DNA from: Methanomassiliicoccus luminyensis B10 | GTDB lineage: Archaea > Thermoplasmatota > Thermoplasmata > Methanomassiliicoccales > Methanomassiliicoccaceae | Direction of reading: 5' to 3' | DNA: 64,000 nucleotides | Assembly: GCF_000308215.1 (NCBI RefSeq) | Contig: NZ_CAJE01000024.1 | Span: 1 to 64,000, forward strand | The notes under the pieces: generated by a model | The model's input: the letters and a program-made list of their open reading frames with translations, nothing else | What the model was told of the DNA's origin: nothing | Database searches by the model: none | Program-made: the position numbers and the translations under genes | Part shown: piece after piece, positions 55,227 to 64,000 of the stretch | Layout: every line of letters starts with the position of its first letter | Numbering within the stretch: the stretch's first letter is position 1

Positions 55227-55319
55227 TAATCATCAGCTAGTAGTCGGGGTTTTACGCTCAATCAGCGGGAATTTAAATCTGAGTATAAATATCTAATTTA
55301 TTTTATGGCTTGAGTTGTG

Positions 55320-57137
55320 CTAATTTAGGATATTTAAAGAGCCTTGATTAATAATATTAGCTAGAGCACGCATAGCTTTATCACAATCTTCCAGTATCTT
55401 TTTATATAAATCACATAGGTTGCCATCTGGTGCTTTCTCCTCGCCATGAGCGGATTGTTTATTTCTCATTCTTTGTAGCGAATAAAGTGGGTCGATAATC
55501 AGTCGTATTTGTGATTCATCAATTTTCCTTGTTTCGAGACATTTTTCTAAAGCCTTAATTGAGCGAAGCTCCTTATCATATACATTCAGCTCTTTACTTA
55601 TTCGTGTTATTGAGTCCATGCATAGGCCGTCATTTAGGATTGTAGCGAGTTCGATAATCTGGTAAGTCCATTCTTTTGATGAATCAGTGACAACATAGCT
55701 CAATCGACTTGTCTTTCGGTTTGCGATTTCACCATGAAATTTCCATATCGGTACTTCATGCCCACCGATTCTAGCCAATGGAAATTTATTAAGGATTTGG
55801 ATGAGAGAATGTAAGGGGTCATACCCATGAAAAAATTCCCCTTGGAAATCCTGAGTGAGCGAGCGCTCAGATATTGTTCCGTTTGGTGCCTCATTTGCGG
55901 ATTTCCAGTATAATTGTTCATTGTACGGCAAAACAGCTAAATCACAAAGCAATGCGTTTACTTGTCCCTGCTCGTTCACATCATACCTTCTTAGATACCA
56001 TGCGCCCCTACATTGGATTGAGTCCAATCCTAAATGGTACTTGTCGGGATTCTGTTGATACTTCGACAATACCTCAGGTCTAAAAAAAGCTGGTGAGGTA
56101 GCAAACGGCTTTCCTGTGTCGACGTGATTACTATCGAGTTCATCCGGATTGCATGAAATTTCATGCACCCTCCTATGCTTAAAATCATCCGCTATGAATG
56201 TCGCATATTGCCTCTGAAATGCTCTATCTCCATTAGCCATTGCGGTTAGTTTATCAATTGATTCAGTAATGTGGATTATCTGAAATCCTCGAAGCCATGA
56301 TCTTATAAATGCATTGGCAGAGTCGCGTTTTATCTTAGTATGCCCAAATATCCCCCTTGCGTCATCATTTAGTTGGTGTTCCTCCACTTGGCCATCGGGG
56401 GGAAAATTGTATATATCCCTTGCCCTTGAAAAAGCAAACACTCGGATAAGGACACAGTCTGTCAAGAATAAAATAAACTCTAAATCTTCCTTTTTTAAAG
56501 TGCAACACCACTGATTTGGCTTCTCAATGATGCTAAAAGAATTTTCATATTCTCCATTCTCGTCGAATCTGCAATACGCCTGCCTCCTTTCTATCCAATG
56601 TATTTCGAGGAGCTGCGCAAATTTTTGATGTAATTCGATATAGGAATTTTTCACATGCCCCTCAAAATGACGATGGAACACTAATGGTTCCCCACCGTTT
56701 AGTATTGTACTTCCAGTATGCCATAGTGGCGGAAAAATGGTTACGTGACGTTCAGGATCAGCTTGAAAACCATACCCCCAACTATGGTTGCAATCAAAAT
56801 TCCATTGGTTAATCTCTTTTACATAATCATTTATAATGCTGGTTCTAGGGACCAAAATTGGATAGATGAAAGCTGAAGTATCGCCAAATTGCCCATTCAC
56901 GTAAACTGGAATATCTCCTGCCATCGATTTAGATAAAAACAGATAGATGTCGTCTAGCTTTTCCCATTGTTCCGTTTTCTTTGAATCTCCCTTTGGCTCT
57001 TCACCAATATCATTTAAAACCTTGATTACTTCTTCAGAACGCACCGATTGGACACTCCCGTATTCTGACTCTTTTACTGGCTTGTTGTTCTTGGAAATGT
57101 GTTCTTCGATATACCCATGATGGGCCCCAATATGCAA
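55320..57137 (-). CDS. Unknown large protein with C-terminal HEPN-like RN-x4-H motif (defence candidate)
   Basis: 605 residues, AT-rich and unlike its neighbours in codon use. No family was recognised for the N-terminal 500 residues, which mix beta-rich and aromatic stretches (HVTIFPPLWHTGSTILNGGE, WCCTLKKEDLEFILFLTDCV). The last about 100 residues are helical and contain MRNKQSAHG: R558 and H564 fit the R-x4-6-H active site of HEPN RNases, as in ApeA-like anti-phage proteins. The only plausible start is a TTG at 57137, 14 bases after the TIR-like gene's stop codon, so the two are co-transcribed. A function in phage defence is an inference from motif and location. Confidence 0.6.
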   Translation of the reverse strand: MHIGAHHGYIEEHISKNNKPVKESEYGSVQSVRSEEVIKVLNDIGEEPKGDSKKTEQWEKLDDIYLFLSKSMAGDIPVYVNGQFGDTSAFIYPILVPRTSIINDYVKEINQWNFDCNHSWGYGFQADPERHVTIFPPLWHTGSTILNGGEPLVFHRHFEGHVKNSYIELHQKFAQLLEIHWIERRQAYCRFDENGEYENSFSIIEKPNQWCCTLKKEDLEFILFLTDCVLIRVFAFSRARDIYNFPPDGQVEEHQLNDDARGIFGHTKIKRDSANAFIRSWLRGFQIIHITESIDKLTAMANGDRAFQRQYATFIADDFKHRRVHEISCNPDELDSNHVDTGKPFATSPAFFRPEVLSKYQQNPDKYHLGLDSIQCRGAWYLRRYDVNEQGQVNALLCDLAVLPYNEQLYWKSANEAPNGTISERSLTQDFQGEFFHGYDPLHSLIQILNKFPLARIGGHEVPIWKFHGEIANRKTSRLSYVVTDSSKEWTYQIIELATILNDGLCMDSITRISKELNVYDKELRSIKALEKCLETRKIDESQIRLIIDPLYSLQRMRNKQSAHGEEKAPDGNLCDLYKKILEDCDKAMRALANIINQGSLNILN

Positions 57138-57151
57138 ATTGGCACATCAGA

Positions 57152-58258
57152 CTAAGTGGGAGTAACTTGGAGGAATCCAAGACTTATCAATTCCTTCATC
57201 AATTCAAATGCCTTTGCGTCCAGCTTATCTTTTTCGAAAGTAATGTAGCCATATCCTGTAAAGTCACTACCGAAAGAAACTCCCTCTTCCCTCAGAATAA
57301 CAATTTTATCTGAATATAAAACGATTCCAGCCCCCAACTCAAATACTACATTGTCACTTGGCCTTAGTACCTTGATGTTTTGGGAACCCGTTGTTTCTTC
57401 ATCTGCAGTAAAAATAAAAATTCCTGAGCTACATTCTTTCATCAACTGGGCTACTTTATCACTGATTGGTCTGCCATTATGCGGCTCGTCGACAGCTACT
57501 TTGTAAGGAACCTTAAATTGTGATAGAATTGATTTCAGTTGTTCAAGAGGTTTCTTGTTCTTCCCGTGTGCAACAAATATCTGCTTCGGTTTGGTAGTAA
57601 TTGGATTAACCTTACATTCTGACTCATCTGTTACCTCGATTCTATTAGATTCTCCACAATCCTCTAGGTCACCCTCAGATGAAGGTGATTCAACTTCGTC
57701 GTCGACCACTTCTTTTATCTTTTTAAGTTGCAAGTAATCTGATCCTTTTATGGATTCTATTAATCCTAAATACTTGATGTTGGTCATGAGGACCTTATAG
57801 CAGGCATCAACATCCTCAGGTATTATTCCAAATTCACGTCTGAGTGTATTTTTTAAGATGTTCTCGGACGGGATTTTCTTGGAGTCGTAAAACGTTAAAA
57901 TTTTATTGAAGATTACAGGAGTTGTTAATGCCTTGTATTGGCATGACTTTACTTCGCCCTCCTTTGTAGGCGCTACGATCGAAGCACCTAATTCAGTAAG
58001 CGATACTTTTTCAGCTTTCTCGGACCCATTTGTGAGACCATATCTTATGGAGGATGACAATAGTTGCCTAAATGCACCACTCTGGGGCGTCATGTCTATT
58101 GCCTTAGCATAATATCGAATGGGCGACCAGCGTTTGATTCATCTATAGCTTTTGCCACCCTGAGGGCCTTCTCTAAGGTCTCTCTAGGAATGGTTATTTC
58201 TGCAGGCCGTTTCCCACCCTTTTTCTTTATCTTTTTTCGCTATCTTCTCAGAGGGCAT
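57152..58258 (-). pseudogene. TIR-like (CAP12/PF10137-type) effector with N-terminal winged helix; two frameshifts
   Basis: The intact part (ATG at 58093 down to 57152, 313 residues) ends in a TIR-like nucleotide-binding domain: IFVAHGKNKKPLEQLKSIL (from Q171), NGRPISDKV, a GIFIFTADEE strand, DNVVFELGAGI (E252 probably catalytic) and ILREEGVSFGSDFTG. This fold degrades NAD or nucleotides in bacterial immunity. Family-like sequence continues upstream: GKRPAEITIPRETLEKALRV and AKAIDESNAGRPF in one shifted frame, and MPSEKIAKKDKEK from the ATG at 58258 in the third. One shift lies near 58113-58120 and the other near 58211-58225; they compensate. A TATA-like TATTAAAT (58284-58291) fits a leaderless start at 58258. 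It is either a broken gene or carries two sequence errors. Confidence 0.7.
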
Positions 58259-58345
58259 TAAAAAACGCATCGGTTTTTATGCCTATTAAATATCCGCATC
58301 TCTAAATTATCTTTGCTAGGTTATTTATTGTCTAGAAAAAAAGAA

Positions 58346-59116
58346 TCAAGACCACCTGCTATCGTATTCCGCCGATAGTCTGTTCAGCATGGCATCATAT
58401 TCGGCGTCCACGTCAATCCCCAGGCTATTCGGTCTCGGCAGCTCGGGTGGATTCACATTGTCTACAGAGACCGGTACCAGGATTATGAAATCATATCCGA
58501 TGTCCTTAGCATCGCCAGGACTGCGAACAGGAAGGCCCCTGAACTTCTTGATGGTCCTCTCAGGGTCCTTGACCCTGTTAGTGCTGACAGCATGGTGGAA
58601 CTCGTCCCATAGCCTCCCGTCGCCCTTGGAGAGTCTGGAACGTATGGAGGATTCGAAGACAACCTCACCGGCGACCTTTTTGACACCATCAGGGATATTG
58701 AGGTACCTGCCGGCGACCCCCACGAGTACAGTCGCGCAGCATATCGCCTCACGACTGGCGCTCTGGATTGCTTTGACTGTTTCATCGAGATCATCGTATC
58801 TAGCATCCACATTACGATGTGCCGTGAGGACGGACTTGTTCTCCACACAGATTCGAGCCCGGGCCAGGTCCGGCTTTCCAGAGGCGTCCGGCTCGCCGAT
58901 GAACATGTCTATCTCCCGGTGGCGTCCCCCGGGAGCGGGGATGTTCAACCAGCATTGGACCTTTCCAGTCTCGACGTCCTCTTTCAGGCGAGGACAGCGG
59001 GCTTGGAGGTCCCTGAAAATCCCATTGCTGACGATATTGGAATGAGCGTCCTTGCGATGATTGTGATAACCTTCAGTCTTTATCCACTCGATGGCTTCGT
59101 CGAAAGGTGTCGTCAT
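58346..59116 (-). CDS. Putative restriction endonuclease (PD-(D/E)xK)
   Basis: 256 residues. A nuclease core is suggested by REIDMFIG (D70) followed after about 20 residues by the ICVENK strand (E92, K94), the PD-(D/E)xK pattern. N-terminal helices contain GYHNHRKDAHSNIVSNGIF. It lies 59 nt after the DNA methyltransferase gene in the same direction, the standard order of a type II restriction-modification operon. AGAGGA six bases before the ATG fixes the start. The recognition site is unknown. Confidence 0.7.
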   Translation of the reverse strand: MTTPFDEAIEWIKTEGYHNHRKDAHSNIVSNGIFRDLQARCPRLKEDVETGKVQCWLNIPAPGGRHREIDMFIGEPDASGKPDLARARICVENKSVLTAHRNVDARYDDLDETVKAIQSASREAICCATVLVGVAGRYLNIPDGVKKVAGEVVFESSIRSRLSKGDGRLWDEFHHAVSTNRVKDPERTIKKFRGLPVRSPGDAKDIGYDFIILVPVSVDNVNPPELPRPNSLGIDVDAEYDAMLNRLSAEYDSRWS

Positions 59117-59175
59117 CCCGGTTCCTCTGGGTGATTAGGATAAAACACTAAAAAGATTGGCGTTGGGTAATAAAT

Positions 59176-60720
59176 TCAAAAGAATCCACCATTGCCCTCA
59201 GATTTAGGCGCGAGCTCGGCGGGGACAGGCAACTTCTTGAGGACCTGACTTTGCACCCTGAGGAACCCGTTGGCGGCCCGCTGGCAATTCGCCGTGAGCC
59301 ACTCCCGAGCGACCGGTCCGTTGAGGTAACTGGTTAGCTCCTCCATCTTGCTGGGGTCCTTAGGGATGATGTAATAGACCGTGTGTCGCGGTATCAGGTC
59401 GCCCTTGCGGTCAATGACGAATGTAGGCACCTCGCCGATGTCCTTGCACAGGATCTTGGGCTGGAGTAGTTCGGTCATAGGAGGGTTCTCATGGAATGCG
59501 TACCAAGCCCTCCTCTTGACACAGGTGCGGGCCTTCAAGCGATTCTGCCTCTCCGGCTCCTTCAGGTATGCCTTGAGGGCGCCTAGCTCGGTCTCTTTCA
59601 TCAGCTTGCCACTCCGCTCATAGGGAACAAGCATGCAATCCTGGAGGGTCATGGTGCCCTTGCGGGAATCGATCTGCCTCCCCGCCACCGTGGGATGGGC
59701 GAACCCGGTGAGTTCGTCGGGAAGGTGCGATGTTTCCAGTACATAGATGGAATCCGCTCCCGTAGCCACACCGCAGCTGATCCTCACGCATACATCTGCA
59801 AGGACAGCAGCTGATACATGATGGAAATGACCGTTCATGACGGGCAGCCAGGAACCGCCATCTGACGGAAGGTCAACGGTGCGCTCAGACCCGTCGCGGT
59901 GAACGACCCGGGTGTGGTGCTCATTCTCACTTTTTGTCACCGTCGAAATCGTTGGGTACGCCACCAAGTCGCCGAAGGTCTCCTCTGAGACCATGCGGAG
60001 CTCCTCGACGTTCATCTTGGTCAGGATCTTTCGCAGAGGGGCGGCGGTGTCGACATAGATGAACTTCTCGGGGGTGATGAAAACCAGCCGGCCGCCCTTG
60101 TTGAGATTGTTCAATGCCTCCTCGAAGAACAGGAGGTACAGGTCGAAGCGCTGGATGGCGGTGCGGTACTTGCCCCGGTACGCAGCCTTCTCCGATTCGG
60201 ACAGTTGAGTGATCGGCACATACGGGGGGTTGCCGATGATATAGTCGTATCGCTCGTTCTCTTCCATCAGGAAGTCGCGCAGCGCGATCCTGACGCCCGG
60301 GCAGTGCCCGTAGCGCTTCTTCGCCGCCTCGACGCGGCGGGGATCGGAGTCCACCCCTGAGATGCGCGGGTTGGGGACGTCGTTCCTCTCGCACCACCTG
60401 ATGATGCCCCCTATGAACGCTCCCTCGCCGCACCCGGGGTCCAGAACGGTGCTTTCGGCGCATGGAATGCGTCCAGCGAATAAGGATTCGACCATTTGGT
60501 CGACCGTCTTCTCCGGGGTAGGGAAAAAGCCTTTCACGGCAACACCTGGTGAGCACTGGCCAGCATCCTCATCTTGTTTTGGAATGCTGAGCTCAGTTTC
60601 TTCATGGTCGAGGCCATTAATTAGGGTTTCTGAGGGGTCGCTGAAAATCTGAGCGATAGAACGCTCGCATAATGTCGTCTGTTTGTTAATTGGGCGCGTT
60701 ACCTCCCATCTTCCGAACAT
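59176..60720 (-). CDS. N6-adenine DNA methyltransferase (type II, Eco57I/TaqI-like)
   Basis: About 514 residues from the ATG at 60720, where AGGTGA eight bases upstream decides the start over the GTG at 60732. The SAM-binding motif is LDPGCGEGAF and the catalytic motif NPPY (residues 164-167 in this numbering), followed by a GRLVFITPEKFI stretch. The C-terminal half (about 280-514) is a target-recognition domain. It protects host DNA against the adjacent endonuclease. Codon use is GC-rich, unlike the HEPN/TIR genes next door. Confidence 0.88.
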   Translation of the reverse strand: MFGRWEVTRPINKQTTLCERSIAQIFSDPSETLINGLDHEETELSIPKQDEDAGQCSPGVAVKGFFPTPEKTVDQMVESLFAGRIPCAESTVLDPGCGEGAFIGGIIRWCERNDVPNPRISGVDSDPRRVEAAKKRYGHCPGVRIALRDFLMEENERYDYIIGNPPYVPITQLSESEKAAYRGKYRTAIQRFDLYLLFFEEALNNLNKGGRLVFITPEKFIYVDTAAPLRKILTKMNVEELRMVSEETFGDLVAYPTISTVTKSENEHHTRVVHRDGSERTVDLPSDGGSWLPVMNGHFHHVSAAVLADVCVRISCGVATGADSIYVLETSHLPDELTGFAHPTVAGRQIDSRKGTMTLQDCMLVPYERSGKLMKETELGALKAYLKEPERQNRLKARTCVKRRAWYAFHENPPMTELLQPKILCKDIGEVPTFVIDRKGDLIPRHTVYYIIPKDPSKMEELTSYLNGPVAREWLTANCQRAANGFLRVQSQVLKKLPVPAELAPKSEGNGGFF

Positions 60721-60947
60721 CAGCCCAATCACCTAAATGCCTGACTTTCATTTTAATTCAATAACCTTTAGATTACCCCTAACGTACCATTCGCTCCCTT
60801 ATCGAAAAATCGAGCTGAACTCCGGCACGATGATATTGGTTCGAACATTCCAACATCATATGTGGCAAGTGAGTTCACTCTGACCAGATGCTTGATCATC
60901 TATACAGACTATCTAAATGAAGAGTTTAAACACTCAGATCACTAGAA

Positions 60948-60980
60948 AAAGAAAAAAAAGGACAGGTTTAGAACCTGTCC
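60948..60980 (-). terminator. Strong terminator whose loop holds a stop codon
   Basis: GGACAGGTT/AACCTGTCC, a perfect 9-bp stem (60960-60968 and 60972-60980) with a 3-nt loop, followed on the minus strand by T8 and T5 runs. The TAA of the small zinc-ribbon gene lies in the loop/stem junction. Confidence 0.85.
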
Positions 60981-61138
60981 CTGGGCTTGTGCTTCTGGAA
61001 GCAGTCCCTGCAGTATACCGGCCTTCCCTCGGTCGGCTTGAAAGGTACCTGGGTCTGGGCTCCACAGTCGGAGCACTTTACGTCATGCATTTCGCGCGGT
61101 TCGCGGCTGTAGCCGCCTTCTCTCTTGTTTCCGTACAT
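60968..61138 (-). CDS. Small zinc-ribbon protein (56 aa)
   Basis: MYGNKREGGYSREPREMHDV then KCSDCGAQTQVPFKPTEGRP and VYCRDCFQKHKPRDRF. Two CxxC knuckles (CSDC and CRDC) bind one zinc. Proteins of this design, with a VPFKPTEGRPVYC core, are common in archaea and some bacteria, but their function is not established; nucleic-acid binding is likely. The stop codon is embedded in a strong terminator hairpin. A TATA-like element in the AT-rich sequence around 61160-61220 probably drives it. Confidence 0.85.
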   Translation of the reverse strand: MYGNKREGGYSREPREMHDVKCSDCGAQTQVPFKPTEGRPVYCRDCFQKHKPRDRF

Positions 61139-61299
61139 TACTAATTACCTACTGTTTTGATATTATCTCAAAAATCCTTACGAATCCTTGCGACAGGCCA
61201 CTCAGGTCGCTCATGTATATAAATTGGCGCTTTGAATCAGCAAATTATGCTCAACGCGCGTTTCTGCCCTTTTGCATCTTTCCCTTATGAGGCCCGAGT

Positions 61300-61625
61300 T
61301 AAGATGATGCTAAAAAGCTCGCATCTGGGGATTTGACACTCCCGCTCTTGTTCGTAGGATTCTAAGGTTGCCATCGTTTATGCCGAAGCCTCTTGGCATA
61401 TCAATGCGGCCCTTGCAACAATCCCCCCGTCTTGCTGAAATCGAGCAACGTCGTATTCCTCTGCGAGGGGTACAACCATCGCCATATTGAACGACGCGTT
61501 GACGCCGGCGTATCAACGTGCCTTCGTTGTAGCTTGAGCAAGTTCAAAAGGCCAATTGAGTATGGCTCCGGCTATAGCCTTCTTGATGCGCTGCCCTTTC
61601 GTTACGTCCGTTCATTCCACGCCTC
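61300..61625 (-). pseudogene. Decayed coding remnant with two in-frame stops
   Basis: Reading leftwards from about 61610 one frame gives protein-like sequence: VTKGQRIKKAIAGAILNWPF, ELAQATTKAR, a TGA, YAGVNASFNMAMVVPLAEEY and DVARFQQDGGIVARAALICQ, a TAA, then TMATLESYEQER. The composition looks coding, but the frame is broken twice and has no proper start. The family was not identified. The rest of the gap between 61139 and 61654 shows nothing else. Confidence 0.45.
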
Positions 61626-61654
61626 ATAAACCGATGATCCCGCAACAGGCTTTC

Positions 61655-62623
61655 TTACTTGTGTGATGCTTTTTCCCCTGGGGTCGGCTTTGCCAGATTA
61701 CTTCTCAAGAGATCGATATGTGGTGTTTTCACTCCGCTCTTTTCTATAAGCTGGTCAAATTCACCCTGTAGGGCGATCATCTCCGTTTTCGCCACCATGC
61801 AGTGCTTTGCCATAGTGATCTCCGCGATCTTAGTGCCCATGATTATCTTGAAAAATGCCGTCAGAACACAAGTGGGAAGCCTGAAAAAAATCAGTTTCCT
61901 CGGTGTCGGTCGGATACCGAGCTTTCTTAGCACGATAAACCCTTCTTTGATGCCGAGCACCATCTCCTCAACATCGCTCCAGGAGGCGGCAAGTTTCCTG
62001 TTGTCGCAGTCATGGCCATACAGCGCGTTTGCTATGCACGTGACTAAAGATACATGCGTTTTCTGCCATGCGTCCATATCAGAACAGAACACGGATGGAA
62101 TGCCCGCGAGGTTGAAAATCTCGATAAGGTCATCAACCCTCCCAGTCCTTTCTCCGGAGATCTCACCGAAGGTTGTCGTCTGGAACATCCTCACCAGGCC
62201 CCTGCCAATGAAATAGCTGACGACACCGTCGTTTCGTTCCCCGCCCGCGGAGGGGAAGCCGATCAACAGGCGTTCCGTGCCGACAGCGTTTTTCCACTCG
62301 TCATAGCCTGCGGCGGTGTTGACGATGAACACGATGTTTTCGGTGCTATTCTGAGACAGGTGTTCCAGAACTGCATCTACCTGTGTCCTTTGCATCGCGA
62401 GGAGGATATAGTCATATTTTTCGCCGGGAGGGAGGCTCTCGATGGTCTTTACCCGTACAACCTCTTCCTTACGTGTTTCTGGGCTACGGAGCACGATTCC
62501 CGCATCCCTTATTTCCTGTAGGCGCTTTCCTCGGGCTAGAACCGTTATATCCTGACCCGAAAGGCTGAGCTTTGCAGCAAAGATGCTGCCTATGACCCCC
62601 GCTCCATAAATGAGAATTTTCAC
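61655..62623 (-). CDS. Ketopantoate reductase-like (ApbA/PanE family) dehydrogenase
   Basis: 322 residues. The N-terminal Rossmann fold begins MKILIYGAGVIGSIFAAKLS (GAGVIG, NADP-binding). YDYILLAMQRTQVDAVLEHL and IVFIVNTAAGYDEW follow family style. The C-terminal helical domain (KTHVSLVTCIANALYG, ILRSN-type tail) completes the fold. It reduces a 2-keto acid or related substrate; assignment to pantothenate synthesis is uncertain because the neighbours give no pathway. Confidence 0.82.
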   Translation of the reverse strand: MKILIYGAGVIGSIFAAKLSLSGQDITVLARGKRLQEIRDAGIVLRSPETRKEEVVRVKTIESLPPGEKYDYILLAMQRTQVDAVLEHLSQNSTENIVFIVNTAAGYDEWKNAVGTERLLIGFPSAGGERNDGVVSYFIGRGLVRMFQTTTFGEISGERTGRVDDLIEIFNLAGIPSVFCSDMDAWQKTHVSLVTCIANALYGHDCDNRKLAASWSDVEEMVLGIKEGFIVLRKLGIRPTPRKLIFFRLPTCVLTAFFKIIMGTKIAEITMAKHCMVAKTEMIALQGEFDQLIEKSGVKTPHIDLLRSNLAKPTPGEKASHK

Positions 62624-63014
62624 TTGATTTCCCCCTCCTGTTCTCCTAAGGTCCTAGTCGCTGCTGATACCCAACTACTTGCGGCATAATGCCCTTTGTG
62701 GATTTGTTAACTAGATGGGCGGTCACCGGCTGAGTCCATCGAATAAGAAAAATGTGTTACTGTCCGTAGGCAGCTCACGATACGAGCCATAGGAAGGCGT
62801 TGGACAAAATCTCTCAAGGGGCACTATCTTACAATCCAATAGCGTCCAGACTACTTCTGATCTACACATTTGAACGAATGTTCTCCGAACTAGGAGCCGA
62901 AAAAAAGTTTGATGCCCGATGCAATTCTCCTCCGATCGGGATCTAGGGCGCCAGCTCGGGCACTCGCACGTCCCCGATGATGTGAGAAACATCACCCCTT
63001 CTGTCTGCTCAGGC
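62624..63014. other. Intergenic region without recognised features
   Basis: 391 bp of moderate GC between two minus-strand genes. Open frames here lack family-like content. The promoter of the reductase must lie in its left part. No RNA gene was seen. Confidence 0.4.
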
Positions 63015-63554
63015 TTAGAGCGCAGTACCCTTCTTAGGCACAAATAAAGAGGACATGTCGACACGCTCCAGCTCAAGCAATTTTATTTTCGTTCCAATGC
63101 CCCCACCATAACCGGTCAGGCTGCCGTTTGACCCCACCACCCGGTGACATGGGATTATAATGGAGATAGGATTATGTCCAACAGCCCCACCCACTGCTTG
63201 GCTGGACATTCTCTTTTTGTTCATTTTTACGGCCATCTTTTTTGCGATGTCGCCGTAGGTGATGACCTCGCCATACGGTATCTCGCATAAAATGTCCCAT
63301 ACCCCTTGACGAAATTCGCTGCCCCTGGGGGCTAACGGCAATTCAGAAATAGTGGGTCTCTCGCCTGCAAAATACCTGTCCAGCCATCTTTTTGCGGCGT
63401 CAAATATCGGCATGTCGTTTTTCTCTACTATTTCTTCAGGCATGGTCTTCCCATGATATCTTTGTCCTTCAAGCCATAATCCGACAAGATTGTTGCCATC
63501 ACATGCAAGCGTAATTGTGCCTATGGGTGATGGGTAAGTTGTTGAATAATACAT
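63015..63554 (-). CDS. ogt: Methylated-DNA-protein cysteine methyltransferase (Ogt/MGMT)
   Basis: 179 residues. It repairs O6-alkylguanine by moving the alkyl group to its active Cys (IIPCHRVV, C136). The helix-turn-helix FRQGVWDILCEIPYGEVITY and the Asn-hinge region AVGHNPISIIIP are present. The C-terminal tail (SLFVPKKGTAL) follows the LLELE motif that closes the domain. It is a stand-alone gene. Confidence 0.93.
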   Translation of the reverse strand: MYYSTTYPSPIGTITLACDGNNLVGLWLEGQRYHGKTMPEEIVEKNDMPIFDAAKRWLDRYFAGERPTISELPLAPRGSEFRQGVWDILCEIPYGEVITYGDIAKKMAVKMNKKRMSSQAVGGAVGHNPISIIIPCHRVVGSNGSLTGYGGGIGTKIKLLELERVDMSSLFVPKKGTAL

Positions 63555-63680
63555 ATTGGCCCCTTATTTTGTCTGTGCTTTTTAGCGCGCTCTAGGCTAA
63601 AAGGGTTTCTATCTCCAAGGGCTACAACGGATCTAGGGGCATGCACCAGGCACATATTGAGGAACGAGCATGTGGAAACA

Positions 63681-64000
63681 ATGCCCTCAGAGCAAACCAC
63701 ATCCAACGACAATTTCGGTGGAAGCTTATCCTCGGCCTTTCTGTCGCGCGTTCTAGAGACCTATATTGATATCGAAGCGCCGCCTCAGCAAGTGTGGGAG
63801 GTGCTCCTTGACTTCCCCTCGTGGAGGGAATGGAATCCCTTCATCCCGTCGGTCGATGGATCTCTTGTGGTCGGAGAGCGCATCCTCATCAAGGTCGTCC
63901 CTCCCGGAAGGAAGCCCATGGAGTTCAAGCCCGAGGTCTTCGTCGTGCGGCCCTGCGAAGAGATCATTTGGGGCGGGAGCTTCCTTTGGGTGATGTACCG
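63681..64000 (+). CDS. SRPBCC-family protein, N-terminal part (cut by window edge)
   Basis: About 106 residues are visible and the frame remains open at the end. After a short polar N-terminus it reads YIDIEAPPQQVWEVLLDFPS, then WREWNPFIP, a canonical SRPBCC (START-like) opening with a ligand-binding cavity. Such proteins bind hydrophobic ligands or act as cyclase/dehydratase-like enzymes. The substrate is unknown. Confidence 0.75.
   Translation, partial: MPSEQTTSNDNFGGSLSSAFLSRVLETYIDIEAPPQQVWEVLLDFPSWREWNPFIPSVDGSLVVGERILIKVVPPGRKPMEFKPEVFVVRPCEEIIWGGSFLWVMY

Noticed and set aside
61500-61530. TGA in the decayed gene as recoding (selenocysteine or similar)
   Set aside because: A second stop (TAA) follows in the same frame and no start or structured element is present, so decay is simpler.

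Overview
The window reads as one contiguous stretch of a GC-rich archaeal chromosome, most likely a methanogen of the Methanomassiliicoccales/Thermoplasmatota type. The archaeal call rests on Cdc48, a TATA-binding protein, aIF5B, the L7Ae-S28e-L24e-NDK gene order, archaeal Elp3, and TATA-box promoters with several apparently leaderless genes. The methanogen call rests on a DUF39-plus-ferredoxin protein that matches methanogenesis marker 16 and on a nif operon with nifI1-nifI2 between nifH and nifD. The genus is an inference. No rRNA, tRNA or CRISPR array was seen.

Layout: 0-0.4 kb, edge fragment of an ISL3-type transposase. 0.5-2.4 kb, thioredoxin, thioredoxin reductase and a regulator. 2.4-5.2 kb, an SsuABC/TauABC-like importer whose binding protein appears circularly permuted. 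5.4-16.8 kb, housekeeping genes: Elp3 with two small partners, PRC-barrel protein, TBP, an RLAN/RimK-like ATP-grasp pair, Cdc48, a DUF89 phosphatase, a sugar nucleotidyltransferase and an ACT protein. 16.9-31.7 kb, a surface-glycan cluster with seven glycosyltransferases, a giant membrane protein and heptose genes (fused gmhA-gmhB plus an hddA-like kinase), with an AT-rich orphan secreted protein inside it. 31.8-35.5 kb, rubrerythrin and pyruvate:ferredoxin oxidoreductase (porCD fusion, porA, porB).

35.7-47.4 kb is a nitrogen-fixation block: nifH-I1-I2-D-K-E-N, a thioredoxin-like ferredoxin gene, an anfO-like gene, then modABC for molybdate uptake. The nif and mod operons share a near-identical core promoter, which suggests that cofactor-metal supply and nitrogenase are switched together. 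47.4-51.2 kb carries a TIM-barrel isomerase, a cation exchanger, a CBS protein and the marker 16 protein. 51.3-55.2 kb is the translation cluster, interrupted by an HTH/membrane-protein pair with tandem operators.

55.3-60.7 kb is a defence island: an unfamiliar large protein with a C-terminal HEPN-like motif, a TIR-like (CAP12-type) effector whose reading frame carries two compensating frameshifts, and a methyltransferase-endonuclease pair. 60.9-64 kb holds a small zinc-ribbon protein, a decayed gene, an ApbA/PanE-like reductase, an alkyltransferase and a truncated SRPBCC protein.

The most promising leads are the HEPN-like/TIR-like pair, the permuted binding protein, the shared nif/mod promoter with a possible short ORF at the start of the nif transcript, and the tandem 18-bp operators at 53.35 kb.
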